Of a DNA stretch of 64,000 nt, positions 12,262 to 25,100 are shown one piece after another. This DNA is from Lucifuga dentata. Taxonomy: Eukaryota; Chordata; Actinopteri; Ophidiiformes; Bythitidae. The position numbers were made by a program, and so were the translations under genes. Location of the stretch: the NCBI GenBank assembly GCA_014773175.1, contig VXCM01001267.1, forward strand, positions 1 to 64,000, given 5' to 3'. Each line of letters begins with the position of its first letter. Within the stretch, counting starts at the first letter, position 1. The notes under the pieces are model-generated. The model worked only from the letters and a program-made list of their open reading frames with translations, was not told where the DNA came from and made no database searches.

Positions 12262-12600
12262 ATTCAAGTTGTTCTGTAGGAGGAGAAAAGTAGACAAGTA
12301 TTTAGGAGCTTGTAATAAATAATAATTGAAAAAAAAAAAAAAAAAAAATTCATACCAGTACCAATATTTCACGTGGCCTAATTGATATGATTTCCAGGCA
12401 AACATTAACTAACGTTTACTAATTTACTAAATTTTAAACTGTATCTACCGTCGTTATTCCAGTTATTTATTTAGTTATTTATTTAATAAAACAGTTGCTT
12501 CAAGTTTCAATAGCAAATTACGTTAAAAACAGCTTCTTACCTCCGTTTACACTCATGGGCATGTTGCTTAGGAACTGGTTCATTCAGAGCTGCATTCAAG
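12262..12600 (-). other. drc3: drc3 5'UTR and non-coding exon 1
   Basis: The coding exon starts at an acceptor at 12273/12274 and has 12 nt of 5'UTR. A donor (GGAG|GTAAGA on the minus strand) ends a non-coding exon at 12541, whose 5' limit is not defined. A poly-T run on the minus strand lies within the intron at about 12330-12348. If the exons are spliced this way, ATG CCC ATG in exon 1 opens a short upstream frame that runs past the drc3 start codon. Confidence 0.55.
12563..12575. promoter_or_regulatory. Imperfect X-box (RFX-like) near drc3 start
   Basis: GTTGCTTAGGAAC resembles the RFX X-box (GTTGC..N..GYAAC) with about two mismatches. RFX factors drive motile-cilium genes, and DRC3 is one. 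The motif is short and its position relative to the transcription start is unknown. Confidence 0.35.
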
Positions 12601-13128
12601 TTTACAAGTCTTTATAACAGAAGAGCATCACCGCTTTATCTAATTATGAAAACAAGCATATTAACTTTTACTACACATTTGATATAGAATATCAAATTGA
12701 TATGAAATGGAATCCACAATCAAAACATTATAACAAGAATACAATACCCACATTTGATTTCTTAATTTTGATGTTTTACAAAATGCAGCGTGGACTACAT
12801 CCATTCGATAGTTATATTATATTTCTATAAGCAACCCGTGATTTTTAGATAGATAATGACTGCGTTCATGGTATTGCTGTTTGCACATTTATATGCAATT
12901 ATCGTGTGATAAACTAAGACACGTTTCAACATAAGTAATTTTGGACGAGCTGAATTGGATTTGTTGAACATAACTTGGACCTTATCAAATATAATTGACA
13001 GTATTATTAGCCATACAAGTTGGACTTTGTGGTTTTAGTCCAATAGGATTGCGCTGTGGGCGGGGCTTAATAGGACCTCCCCTTTGCCTGAGCCTCTGTC
13101 ATTCCCAAGCGGATTGTTTGTTGTGAAA
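12601..13128. promoter_or_regulatory. Divergent drc3/tom1l2 promoter region
   Basis: About 0.5 kb between divergent genes. The distal part is AT-rich without obvious motifs. Close to tom1l2 it carries CCAAT at 13040-13044 and a GC box GGGCGGGGC at 13058-13066, about 65-90 bp upstream of the tom1l2 ATG. Confidence 0.6.
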
Positions 13129-16100
13129 ATGGAGTTCTTACTCGGCAATCCGTACAGCACTCCCGTGGGCCAATGTATAGGTATGTTAGCTTTTAAAAAT
13201 ATTCACAAGTAATACTTCGTCCACATGTTTACCAGGATGTGCGCTACATAACCTTGTGCCAGTGAAAATAGCGAGCTAGTAGCATCATCGCAGTAAACGT
13301 CAGCTACTTGGAAGGGGCTTCCTGCTAATGTTAGCCAGCTAACCGACGTAACTTCGCAGTAGCGTTATTATAGTTGTGAAGCAACTGTTTGCATTTGTTT
13401 AGTTCACGGTGATATTTGTTCGTGTGCTGTCTGTTGGGAGAATTTTGGAATTATTGGAATTATGGAATTTGAATGTGCAGTGTGCCATGGTTTCAACTAG
13501 AACCTACTATAAGTTATAGTTCCGTATTTCTTTAATAATATGACTGAACACAAAGCTTAGTCAGCCTGGTTGGATTTACTCATACATTTCTCGGTTCTGT
13601 ATTGGTGCTTACAGGTTCTGCAGATGAAAGGAGAGACGCATAGCCCACATCCCTTTTTGTGGTTGCATCAGTCTTCGCATTTAGGTTGTTTGCAAAAAGT
13701 GGTCAGAGATAAACACATTCTGACCCAGATCTGTTGTCACCAAGGCTGTGCTGTTTATATAAAGATCTGTATCACAAACCACAAAAAGAACTTTGCAGTA
13801 TAATCTACAAAGAGGGTTTTTTTTTATTGTTTGATGAAGTAAACAAGTATAATCTAGAGTGGGGATGTGAAATGTGCTTCTCTGTAGCTTTGATTCCAAA
13901 TTAGTGCAGTTACATGTAGTGAGGCTCGTGTTGGAGAAGTGTCCATCATGGATTTTCTGAACGTCAGTCTCCACACCCCATTATACAGCGAAATCCCTCT
14001 GGTCTTGTTCCTATTTACAGTATGCAGAAGCCACCATCTTTGGCTCTTTCCATTTCAGTGTGACTGTAATACTTTTAACCTCTAAACAGCATTCATTTGA
14101 TTTCTGATTCTAGTGAGGTTCTTTAAACCACTCTGGCTGAAAAGATTGGGTTTTATTTTTCTTTTTACAAAAACGTCCTGTTTAGTTAAGTTGCTGCAGA
14201 ATAGATGTAAACATCAGCCCCTCACAAAGATGGTTGATTTGTGTTTACCTTCGATGCAAACAGAAAGGCCATTACAGAACGATTCAGAGATTACATATTT
14301 TCTACTGAGGGGATGCAAACAGCAGAGCAAGGGTTGATTTGTGTAGATTTTAGACTTACTCATGCTTGTACCCAGCCTGCTTTTCACTTTTGAGACACAC
14401 ACCAAATTGACGGCTGTGTGAAATTAGTCACACTCCTTTTACAACTGGATGGAAACAGTTTGGATGAAGCCAGTTTTGTTCTTTAGGATTTCGAGTGTCT
14501 TTTAGTGGTGCCCTGGCTTGAGTGAGCATTGCCCACCACCCACAGGTCAGTTGCTTTGTGCAATGTCATCATAGATGGTGCCTATAGGCACCAACTATGA
14601 TCTCATGAGGCCCTTTTAGGTTATGCAATAACATCTTGAATTTCCTCATTTCACATAGATAACTATCTCCAGTCCGATCTTTCCAGTTGACTGGTGGTTT
14701 GCACGCTGTTTTGTTTGGCTTCTGTATTGGTACTGTGCACCACAGCAGCTGGATGAGGTATCAGCTTCCCTGATAAAATGAGAGAGTGACAGGAGAAAGA
14801 GAATTGCTGATGAGGCAAACATTGTAAAACAAGTTAGTTGAGCTTTTTTCATTTTCTAAGTGACTAAGAAGGGGTAGCTATGGCAAAAGATGTGTGCACG
14901 TGTGGAGCTTGTCTGCACATATTTGTCAGTTTACATTCGTGGCTGAAGCTTTACATCTCTTCTGTTTGTGTAGGATGAGCATTATGGTGAACTTCTCCAC
15001 GTTAAAGGAGTTTTGAATGCTTAAAACTTAATTTTCAAAAAAAACAAACAAACAAAACAAAAACAAAAAAAAAACCAAACAAATCTAGTATAGTGATGAA
15101 AGCTCTGTTGAATACAAAAAGAAAGAAAAGGACTTCACAAAACCTAACAATCCATCAGTTTATAAATGGCATGGTTGATGCAGTGCAGCATAAAATATCC
15201 TGTTATGGAATATTCTCCCAGTTTGAGGTGCCCAGTTCCATGTGCTTTTGCCACTCTTTGCACTGTGACCCCACTCTTAGCTTAGGAGGGTGTAGACAGT
15301 CACCCCATGACATATTATGCTGCCAACTGCCTCTTTTTTTTTTTTACCTGCTAGTGTTCAGTTTCACCAGTAAGGTGTAACGCAGGGGTGGTTCACCTGC
15401 TCCTCTCAGTGGAAGTGCCCCCAAGCAACCAGTAGGGGGTGCTAGTGCTGCAACAAGGCTGACTCCCTCTCACTTGCTTCCTACCTACAAATAATGCAAC
15501 TACAGCATTTGTGTTTGTTGGGGTGCATGCATAAGCCAGGTAATGATGCCAAGGATTGACCAGGTCTCTGTAGTGCTATGCTATCTTTTCACATGAGAGC
15601 TTTTCTGTACATTTATTTGTGGAGGCTACACGTCAGGCCACCTTTTGGTCCCTGAATGTCCTTTTTTTGTTTGAGAGAGAGAGAGAAATGGGGGGGGGGG
15701 GGNGGGGTGTTCCCCTGCATGCTGTTAACTTCTTTGCCAAAGCACCAAATAAATAAGAGATTTGGCAACCATATCCAGTCTTCAGGCAACTAGCTTTTGG
15801 CCGCTCCTGTCAAATTTCTATTGCTCAGCCAAACGTGAAGTAGAAGGACGAATGAGAGAGGACTGTATGACATACACAAAGAACAAGTAGTAAGTGTGAG
15901 AACAGAGAAAGGGAGAGTGTTAAGAGAATAAAACAGAGGAGATGGGGGAAGAGAGGGAAAGAGATTTGTAGCTTCGTGGACAGTGGATGGCACAGCCTGC
16001 CACCCTTTAAGCCATGTGACTGACTGGTTTCACTGGTGTCAATGGACTGAGGCACTGGCAGATGAATAAACTCAGTGGGCATCTAACTGCATTAGCAAGG

Positions 16101-19100
16101 CTCTTATTGTTCAGTGTCAATTCATTATTCTCCATGGAGAAATCTATATTACTTAAAAAAACTGTTTTTAAAACACATTGTACCACCTCAACATGATAGT
16201 CCACTTGAGGAGATTATGCAGGACTGCTCGCTAATTCCTCCAAATTTATCTTCTGTATGCTGTCCATCCCAACTCCAGGAGATTGTGACTAAGGAATTAG
16301 CTGTCGGGCTTGTCCTGTATTGTTTCCAAAAGGAAGGTGACACGGCCCACAAAGACGCTTTTGGACTGGGAAGGACAGCCTGCTCAGGACCTCTGTGCTT
16401 ATTTCCTGTCCGAGCTCAGGAATTTAATGAGAGTCTACTGAGAGTCAGTCATAGCTTGCCTCAGTAGAAAATGATTTCTTTTCCATTGTTAAGCTCAGAC
16501 CAAATCACTGCAGCCCTGAGACCTATCAGCATTCAGAGATACAGTGATGTCTTCTGCAACAGTTCATCACCTGATCAGATGTCTGAGCTGTGACTAACAT
16601 CTTATTAAATGGTACAGTAGTGTGTAAAGGGAAACAGGTCTCTGTGGCTTCTGTTGTGAGGGTTCCTTGCTAAACTTGGAGATAACAATGTTGTGAAAGC
16701 CAAATGGAATGAGGAATTTTGGTCATCTGACTTCTTTCCTGATCCTCCAGCCACAATTTAAATGTCACCCTTCATAATCTCTAGCAGAGATGAGTTTCCA
16801 GATAATTGGATCTTGAAATCAAATTATATAGTTTAATTTTGTGGCAAAATCATCATTTACAGTGGAATAGAATGTATACAAGCAAGACATTTGTATTTAG
16901 ACATCAAGTTGACCCAAATGAGTGATTATTATGTCATGGTTATGACTTTCCTTTTAGTGCCTTAAATGAATGAGTAGACTGGATTCCCAACTAAAAATGA
17001 ACAACAATTTTAATTATTAATCATTTTAGTAATACATGAAGTAAAATGTTTTTTATATGCTGGTTCTAGCTTCTCAAATGTAAAGGCTGGGTGCTTATCT
17101 CTCTTTAATATAATTTTACACCAAAACCGTTTATCCATTAACTCTTACATACTCTTATAGTCTTATGATGTTATATAGTCTATACAAGCCACTAGTTTGC
17201 TGCATCAGACATAAATTGTCAAATTGCCCACCCAGGCATGAGAATTGTTAGAAAACACCCATGAAGGAATCATAGTTGAGCCTAGAATAAAAAAAAAAGT
17301 ATTAAATAAGTGTTCTGCTCGTGTGTTTGCAGAGAGGGCCACGGATGGAGGTCTGCAGAACGAGGACTGGACCCTAAACATGGAAATCTGCGATATTATC
17401 AATGAGACAGAGGAGGGGTGAGTTGCTGATGAAATGAGTTAAGTTAAAATTATGTTAGCTGAAATAAACAGTTTGTTGGACTTATGAGGTCCAAAAAGCA
17501 CTTATGGTGTGTGTGTGTCAGTTGATTTCACAGCAGCAACACTTACATTCATTGTTTTATCAAACACTGGCTGAGTGAGCGGCTCAAACACACAATACAC
17601 CAGCTACTGTGCTGCAAGACAAACTTCTATTTCTGTTAGGTGTCACTGAATGAATAAGCTGCTCGTCAATATATAATGTGTGTCAGCCTCCTTAAGAGGT
17701 TAGAAAACCCTCTTTGGTCAGGATCATAAGACCTTGAATAAAGAGAATATTTTTTCCAGAAAGAATATATAAAGTTTCACTCTATAATTTGTCTTTCTCC
17801 CTTTTTCTCTGCAGACTTTCCCTTTCTCTTTGTCCCTGCTTTTCACATTCTTCAAGCCCACTCACTCTCATTGCCTTGGCATGCGACATGGGGCCTCTCT
17901 GTCTCTCACACACATACACACAATACACACAAACACACAGAGCTCAGCTTCACACAGAACACAGAACTTCTTTTTTTGTGAGATAGATGATGTCTGACAA
18001 TCTCCAATGAGACTTTGACGCATGTTGTGTTAGGGTAGCATAGTTGTGTTAGTATACAGAGTGGTTCAAGTGTTTACGTAACTGTTTTTTACTGTGTTCT
18101 AATTTTTCAAGTGTGACAACATGAGGCGTTCACAGAAAATTCTCCAGACGAAGCAAATTTTTACATAATCACACATTGCAGTTGTGCTTTTTGCCTTTGA
18201 AAATACAGTGCAGTGATTCAACTTGATTGAAAACTATACCAGGAATTTTGTAATATGAGGATGGTTTTGATATTTACAGTTTTTGATGCTTCATCTTATA
18301 TGCTTTAACTGTTTGAGTGACCCTCTGGGTGGGTTAGAATACTGTAATACGCTGGTCTCAGGCCTTCCAGAGAAAACAGAGCAAATGCAACCTGCACAAC
18401 TGGCAGCTATAAGAGTTTTATCCAGACAATCAGAAGCACATGGGCTCTGACAGCTCTTGCTATGAAGAGGCTGTCCCTCCCAGTATGCCAACACACTCAC
18501 ACACACATATAGTCTGACGTACTATATATTATGCTTTCGCTGTCTTGATCTTTTTCTATCACATGGTCTTTTGCTATCAAATTCAGATCTCTCTCGCTTA
18601 TTAAATGTTTCTCATGAAGGAGTGCAGAAAAACTTTTTATTCCTCACCTATAATGGGTAGATGGGTAGTGGGCAGCAGAAAGCCAGCCTGATGACTTCAT
18701 GCATGGAAAACTTTGATCTTGCCATGGGAGGCACCGATGTAAGCGCACAGAAAGAAAGGAAAAACAGATGGTCTGATTGACTGTACTTCTGTATGGCTTT
18801 CGTCGTCTTAGCGAAACAGTTAACACTGACAGACTGACTGGCATCTGTTATTGTGGCGAAGGAAATAATTTATTCCAGCAAAGTCAAAGATGTTATGCAT
18901 GTTCCATATTCCCAGCTGGTGTGCTTTATCTGGCTGCGTCTTTTCTGCCATTTCCCTCCAGGCCTAAAGATGCTGTGCGGGCACTGAAGAAGAGACTGAG
19001 TGGCAACAAAAACTATAGGGAAGTGATGCTGGCGCTAACAGTAAGTGCTTTCCCACTGTAACGAGGCATTAAATTCACCACTTACGTCATTACAAATGAT

Positions 19101-22100
19101 ATGACAACAATAAAGCCAGCTCCAAACCTTTGCAGTCTTTCTAGGTGCAAAGGTTTCCACCTCTTCAGCCTTTTTATTAATAAGGCTTATGCCTCTCTTT
19201 CTCTTCTTCCCCCACTTCCTACCCCGCAGGTATTAGAGGCATGTGTGAAAAACTGTGGTCACAGGTTTCATGTCCATGTGGCCAACAGAGATTTCATTGA
19301 TGGCGTGCTGGTCAAAATCATCTCCCCCAAAGCCAATCCTCCAACCATTGTACAAGACAAAGTGCTATCGCTTATACAGGTATTCCAGCTTTCTGAAAAA
19401 AATGTCTTTTAAAAAAAAATAAATCAAATTCACATTCTGTACATCACAACAAGAACAAGACAATAAAACAAAACAAAAAAAAAAGACAAACTTAACTCTC
19501 AAATATAACACAAAAACAAAACACAACAAAAAAGGGCCTCCCCCCCAAAAAAATGTGCATGTGTGTATGTATATATATATATATATATAAAACTATTAAG
19601 TACTTTTAAGGCATAACCTAGAAAGTTCCCCCAGATTTCATATTTATCTTTATCATATTTTTCTAATCTTGTAATTAATATAACCTCTTAAGACATTGTT
19701 TTCATCCCAATACATTCATCCATTCCCTGAAGGAGGGGGGAGGAGCTTGTTGTGTTGTTAGCTTCTTTTTATATGAAACTGTTTTTAAAGTTTAAGGGTT
19801 ACGATATAGTGCGCAACTTTCTGTTCTGACTTTTCCCTTGGGTTCAACTAACAAGTGAATGTGAAATATAGTAGCGAACCACCACTCCCTCGCAAAATGT
19901 TAGTGCATTACATCACCATAGTGTTCACTGACAGCCATTCAGCTTAGCTGTTCCTACCACACAATATCAGTCTCACTGTAACATAGAGTCACCTCTGTAA
20001 ATGAATTAATCAATTAGGTCTGCAGTGACGTCCATCTGTGTGTGTTGTTGGACATCAGCTGGGATTCATATGTTCCACTTCCAAGATGTTGCACCTCAGA
20101 CCCGAGCCTCTGGAGTAATCCGAGGTCAACCTGAGGTCAATTTTGCCAACAGTTGGTGTTCTCCATCTTTTTTTTTCCAGTGTCCTCTAATTTATTTATA
20201 GGGATTTGTTGAAAGCTGTAGGAGACCCCAGGGATGCTCCTCTTTTAGACATGGTCGATTTTTCCTATGCTCAGACTGTTTACATCACTAGAGAATGTGA
20301 GAGTGAGAGGTCGCAAGAGTGTCCTGACCTTTGTTTGGTGAGCATTATGCAGAGGATTTATGAAAAAAAGTTCTTAGTGTGTAAGGTCTTGCCATGTAAG
20401 AAACCTTTTTTGCCTGTTGATCTATTTATAGTTTAACATTTATTGCATGGCAGGCCTGGGCTGATGCCTTCAGGAGTAGCCCTGATCTGACTGGGGTGGT
20501 CCATATTTATGAGGAACTGAAGAGGAAAAGTATTGAGTTCCCAATGGCAGACCTGGATGCATTGTCTCCCATCCACACACCACAGAGGGTAAGGAGAAAC
20601 AAACATACACACACATTTATATATATACTGTATGTACATGTAATAACCAAACAGGACTTTTTATTTCTCGTAGGGTGTACCAGAGGTTGACCCAGCCATG
20701 TTGAAGTACAAAGCCCCTGCTTCCCCTGGTACAGGTCTTCCTAAACCTGCAGCTGCACCTAGCCCGGTCTCTGCCACACGCACCCCCCATGTACAAGGTC
20801 CCATCTCAGCGACCCCTGAACAGGTGAGGGGAATGACGCCTGACCCCTGATATTAACTTGGATACTGGATCAACAAGGCATTAAAGGACCATAATGTCCA
20901 TTTTGCATGTTTGAGCCTAGTTAGACATGCCTTATGAAGTCACTGTCATTTAAATTTTTTGATAAACGCAGGTCTTCTTTTGGGGCTATATTCCTCGGTG
21001 GAGACATACAGTACAATCACGCCGTGCTTTTTATTGCGCTTAAATGCTAAAATTACATAACTTTTAACAAAAACCTGAATACATGTGTTGTTCGTGATGA
21101 TGGATTACCTATCCCAAGAATGGATTGCCTATCCCAAGAATGTTTCAAATATCAACAAGTTGATTTTAATAGCGTACCAGAATGAACTGAAACCAATGGC
21201 GGTCTGGAAGGTAGGAAAAAATTTTTTAATTCACTGTTCCAGTAGTATGCTTTGGGAAATGATTGTCAATAACTTTACGTGTGTGAAAATTGAATATATT
21301 AGGCTCAAACATGCAAAATGGCCCGGTATGGTCCTTTAAGTTTTTGGAAATGATTATCATAATAAGTCTGGTAAAGTAAGAGCCTGTCAGTAAAGTAGAT
21401 GTATCACAAGTTCAGTATTAAAGAAGATTACAAGATTCTAGTTGGATGCCATCACTATTCAATCTACTTTATAAAGAACATCTGCTACACTGTCAACACT
21501 GAAAAATCCTCGAACATCTGAGTGACCTTTGATCCTTTGTGCTTGTAGATCGCCCGGCTGCGCAGCGAGCTGGACATTGTGAGAGGAAACATCAAAGTGA
21601 TGTCAGAGATGCTAACAGAGATGGTCCCCGGCCAGGAAGATGCCTCTGACTTCGAACTGCTTCAGGTTAGATGCACATAGTGTCACACGTGAATACAACA
21701 TGTGGCCCATGTTAACCAGACACATTAAGTCTCACACATTATTGCTGAAGTTGGGCCGGACATGGCCTGCAACTATACATCATAATTATAATCATTGGTA
21801 ATATGTCTGACTTTGTAGATTGCGATATAGTTTCAATAATGTGGGTTTAAAGTTGCTAAATAAATCAAAGCAAATCCAAATTGGAGGAAGCTTTGGAACA
21901 TGCAAGACCAAGACCATGCTATGTTTTTGTGTTCTAGATTATCTAAAAATGATTAAGAACGTGACCATATTAGGACCACTACTTTTAAACAGGATGCTTG
22001 GTAAATATAGGTGCAAATATCTATATGTAATTTTTCATTGGGCGGAGGGGGGGGGGGGGGGNTGTTTTACTGTATTAACACACGAGAAAATTTGCATTTA

Positions 22101-25100
22101 CATTTTTGTGATTAGTAGTTGTATTTCAGTATTTACATGTTATTATAATTTAGTAAATATAATATTTCATGCAAGATTAACACTTTTATTTATTTATGAA
22201 CTCCTAATGTAAAAAGAAAATGCTGATCCAGAGAGCTAAATGCTCTCCGACATGGCCAACTCTGAAGTGTGGGAATTATTTGTAGCCACCAGGGGGAGTA
22301 ATGACTCCAGTTTTCAGGGGAAATGCATCTTATGAAGTACCAGTAGGCTTTGGTAAAGTTGTGAGAGCTGGTAATGAAGCAGTGGTGTAGAAAGTCATGC
22401 AGAGTTTAATCTTCTCAGGATAAATCCACTCAGGTATTTGTGTCAGTGTTGAGAATCTGGCTTTATGCTGAAAACATCCATGTAGCAGCGATGAGGAACC
22501 AAATGTGCCTTTCTTTTACTTTTTTCCAGTCCAGCAACTACTTTTTCCTCAGATTTTCCAATTTTATATTTACTGGCAGAGTGATTAGTTCTCATATAAT
22601 TTCATTCAGCGTTTTTCAGTTTGGTATGTTTAAATAGAATTCATATGTTTGGACATTTCGCTTCCTTCACTGACTGGTAAAGGTGTCGTTTCATATCAGA
22701 CATATGACATATACTACACACTTATTCAGTGATTCTATCTCTCTTGCTTTTTGTTCGCTGATCTGCCAATTAATGTATTGATCAATCTGTTGATGTAACA
22801 ATACATCTAGGAGCTGAACAGGACGTGCAGGGCCATGCAGCAGAGAGTGGTTGAGCTGATTTCACGTGTCTCCAATGAGGAAGTGACTGAGGAGCTGCTA
22901 CACGTCAACGATGATCTCAACAACATTTTCCTCAGATATGAGCGGTACAGACATGCATTTTAAATGTAAAGTGCCCTGATCGTCTCAGAAAGCCACTTAA
23001 AATTTCATAATTTAGTTTAGAGTAATAGCACTCTGTCCAACTATGTTGAGTGATCTAAATAGCTGTAATGCCAGAAATTAAATCTTTCCTTTCATATTGA
23101 TACAATTTCCCTAAGTATCGATGAATCTTTCATGAGGTTTCCAGAGATGAAAAATGTGAAATTTGAGCATAGCAAAGCACTTATTGAAATATTTAAAGGA
23201 TTTTGTGCTGCTTGCAGGTACGAGAGGTACAGGTCGGGTAGAGCTGCACAGAATAGTGGGGTGAGTACTGGAACTTTTATTGCAACGTGCAGAAATCTTT
23301 TAATATAAGTTATCTGCTTTTGCATGTTTTCGGCAAATATGTCTTCTTCGGAAAATAGCTCTTTCTTGCATTTTGATAAGATTCTACATTGCATGTATTT
23401 CCCATGGCATTTTCACTCACTGAAAGAATGTTGTATATGATGTTAGTGTGACTGTTTGTTAATTCATATGCTTATATTTGTATGTTGACAAAGCCTAAAT
23501 TCACTAGTAAGAGTGCACCTTTGCCAGAACTAGTCAGTCATCAGTTGATTGCAGCATTGCTTGTGACAGCCCATATAGCTGCCTGTGTTTGCATCCCGTT
23601 GATCTTTCTGTGTGCTCTGTCTGTGTTGTGGCTAGCTGATGGAGGCAAGTATGACACCATTGCTGCATTCTATCAAAGTCAGCGCTGGGATTCATCACTC
23701 AGTTATATGAACTGAGTGACGAATGCTAACATATTTGATATGTAGAGCTAATACTAGATGCATATGATGTGTCAACATAAGAACTAGTGCCAAGTGACAG
23801 TAGATATGCAGTTTCCTCTTTCCTCCTACTTCATTTTTGTGGCTTTAGTCATTCACTGCTAACTAAACATCTGAAACCTTGTGTGACCACGTTCCTGTTC
23901 AGCCCACCATATTATTCCTGTACATAGTCTCACACGTACAACCGCTGATCCACAGTGTTGTGTCTGACTGTGTAAATAGTAAATTTGTAAGCTTCACCTG
24001 GCAAAACGTGGAGTTAAGTTAAAAGCTTGGCTCCTTCGTGCTTCATTTATCACTTACATTCTCTCTCCCAGATGTTGAATGAGGCCACAGAGGACAACCT
24101 GATAGATCTGGGCCCAGGCTCGCCAGCTGTGGTCACACCCAGGGCCACCTCCAGCCCTCCATCCAGTGTCGGGGCTACCACCTCCCCGGCTCATAACCCC
24201 ACTCCAGCCTTGCTATCCTCAACTCTAGCTGGCCTTGGTAAGAACAGAATCAGGAAAATATTGTGATGCAGTCTGTTTTTAGTGTGGGGAAAAAAAATTT
24301 ACACACACTGCACATGACAGAATACTACACCTCATATTTCTTGCTTCCATCTTTTGCCTTTTACACATCCCCACACATACCCCAGCTTCAACAGAACTTG
24401 CACTGGAGAGGGAGCAGGGTGTAAAAAAGGCTCATGATCTGGCTTCTTATGGGAAATAAGCCTGGCTTCATAAGTCATTGTTAAAGACTCTTCCCCACCG
24501 CTGAGAGCTCCCCTGCTGTAGCAACTCTCTGCACTCTTTAGTTCTCTGGTTAAAGCTTAGATATATTGCTGCTCTTATTTTGTTGTAGAGGCAGTCACAT
24601 AGTACTGTACAGGAGTGCTGTGAAGGATGAACCCATCTCACACGATGACCGATGAGGGCGAGCTGTAAATATGAAAACTCCCATCGATAACTATAGCCCT
24701 TCAGTGCATTTTTTTTTTGACATTTCACTTTCCCACCTTCCCTTTCTTTTGTTCTCCTCTCTTGTCATCTCTATAGTTGTGGCTTCTGACAGCGTCAGTG
24801 GCACCCTGTCCTCACTGCCAGGCCCCAACCAGGATGACTTTGATATGTTTGCTCACACCCGGAGCAGCTCTCTGGCTGACCAGCGCAAAAAGTAGGTCTA
24901 GGTTTCTTCAGATTTACTCTCTGTTATGCCAGTTTTTCCTTAACCTGCCTCTTCAAGTGAGTTATTTCCGACAGAATGACCTTTAATGACCTTATTGTGT
25001 ATGAGTGTTAAGTTATTATCTTCACGGGCAAGATCTTGTAGCATTCAGCTGTTGGCTGAACTTTTACGTGGAGAGAATGATAGTGATATATGAAGTTTCT

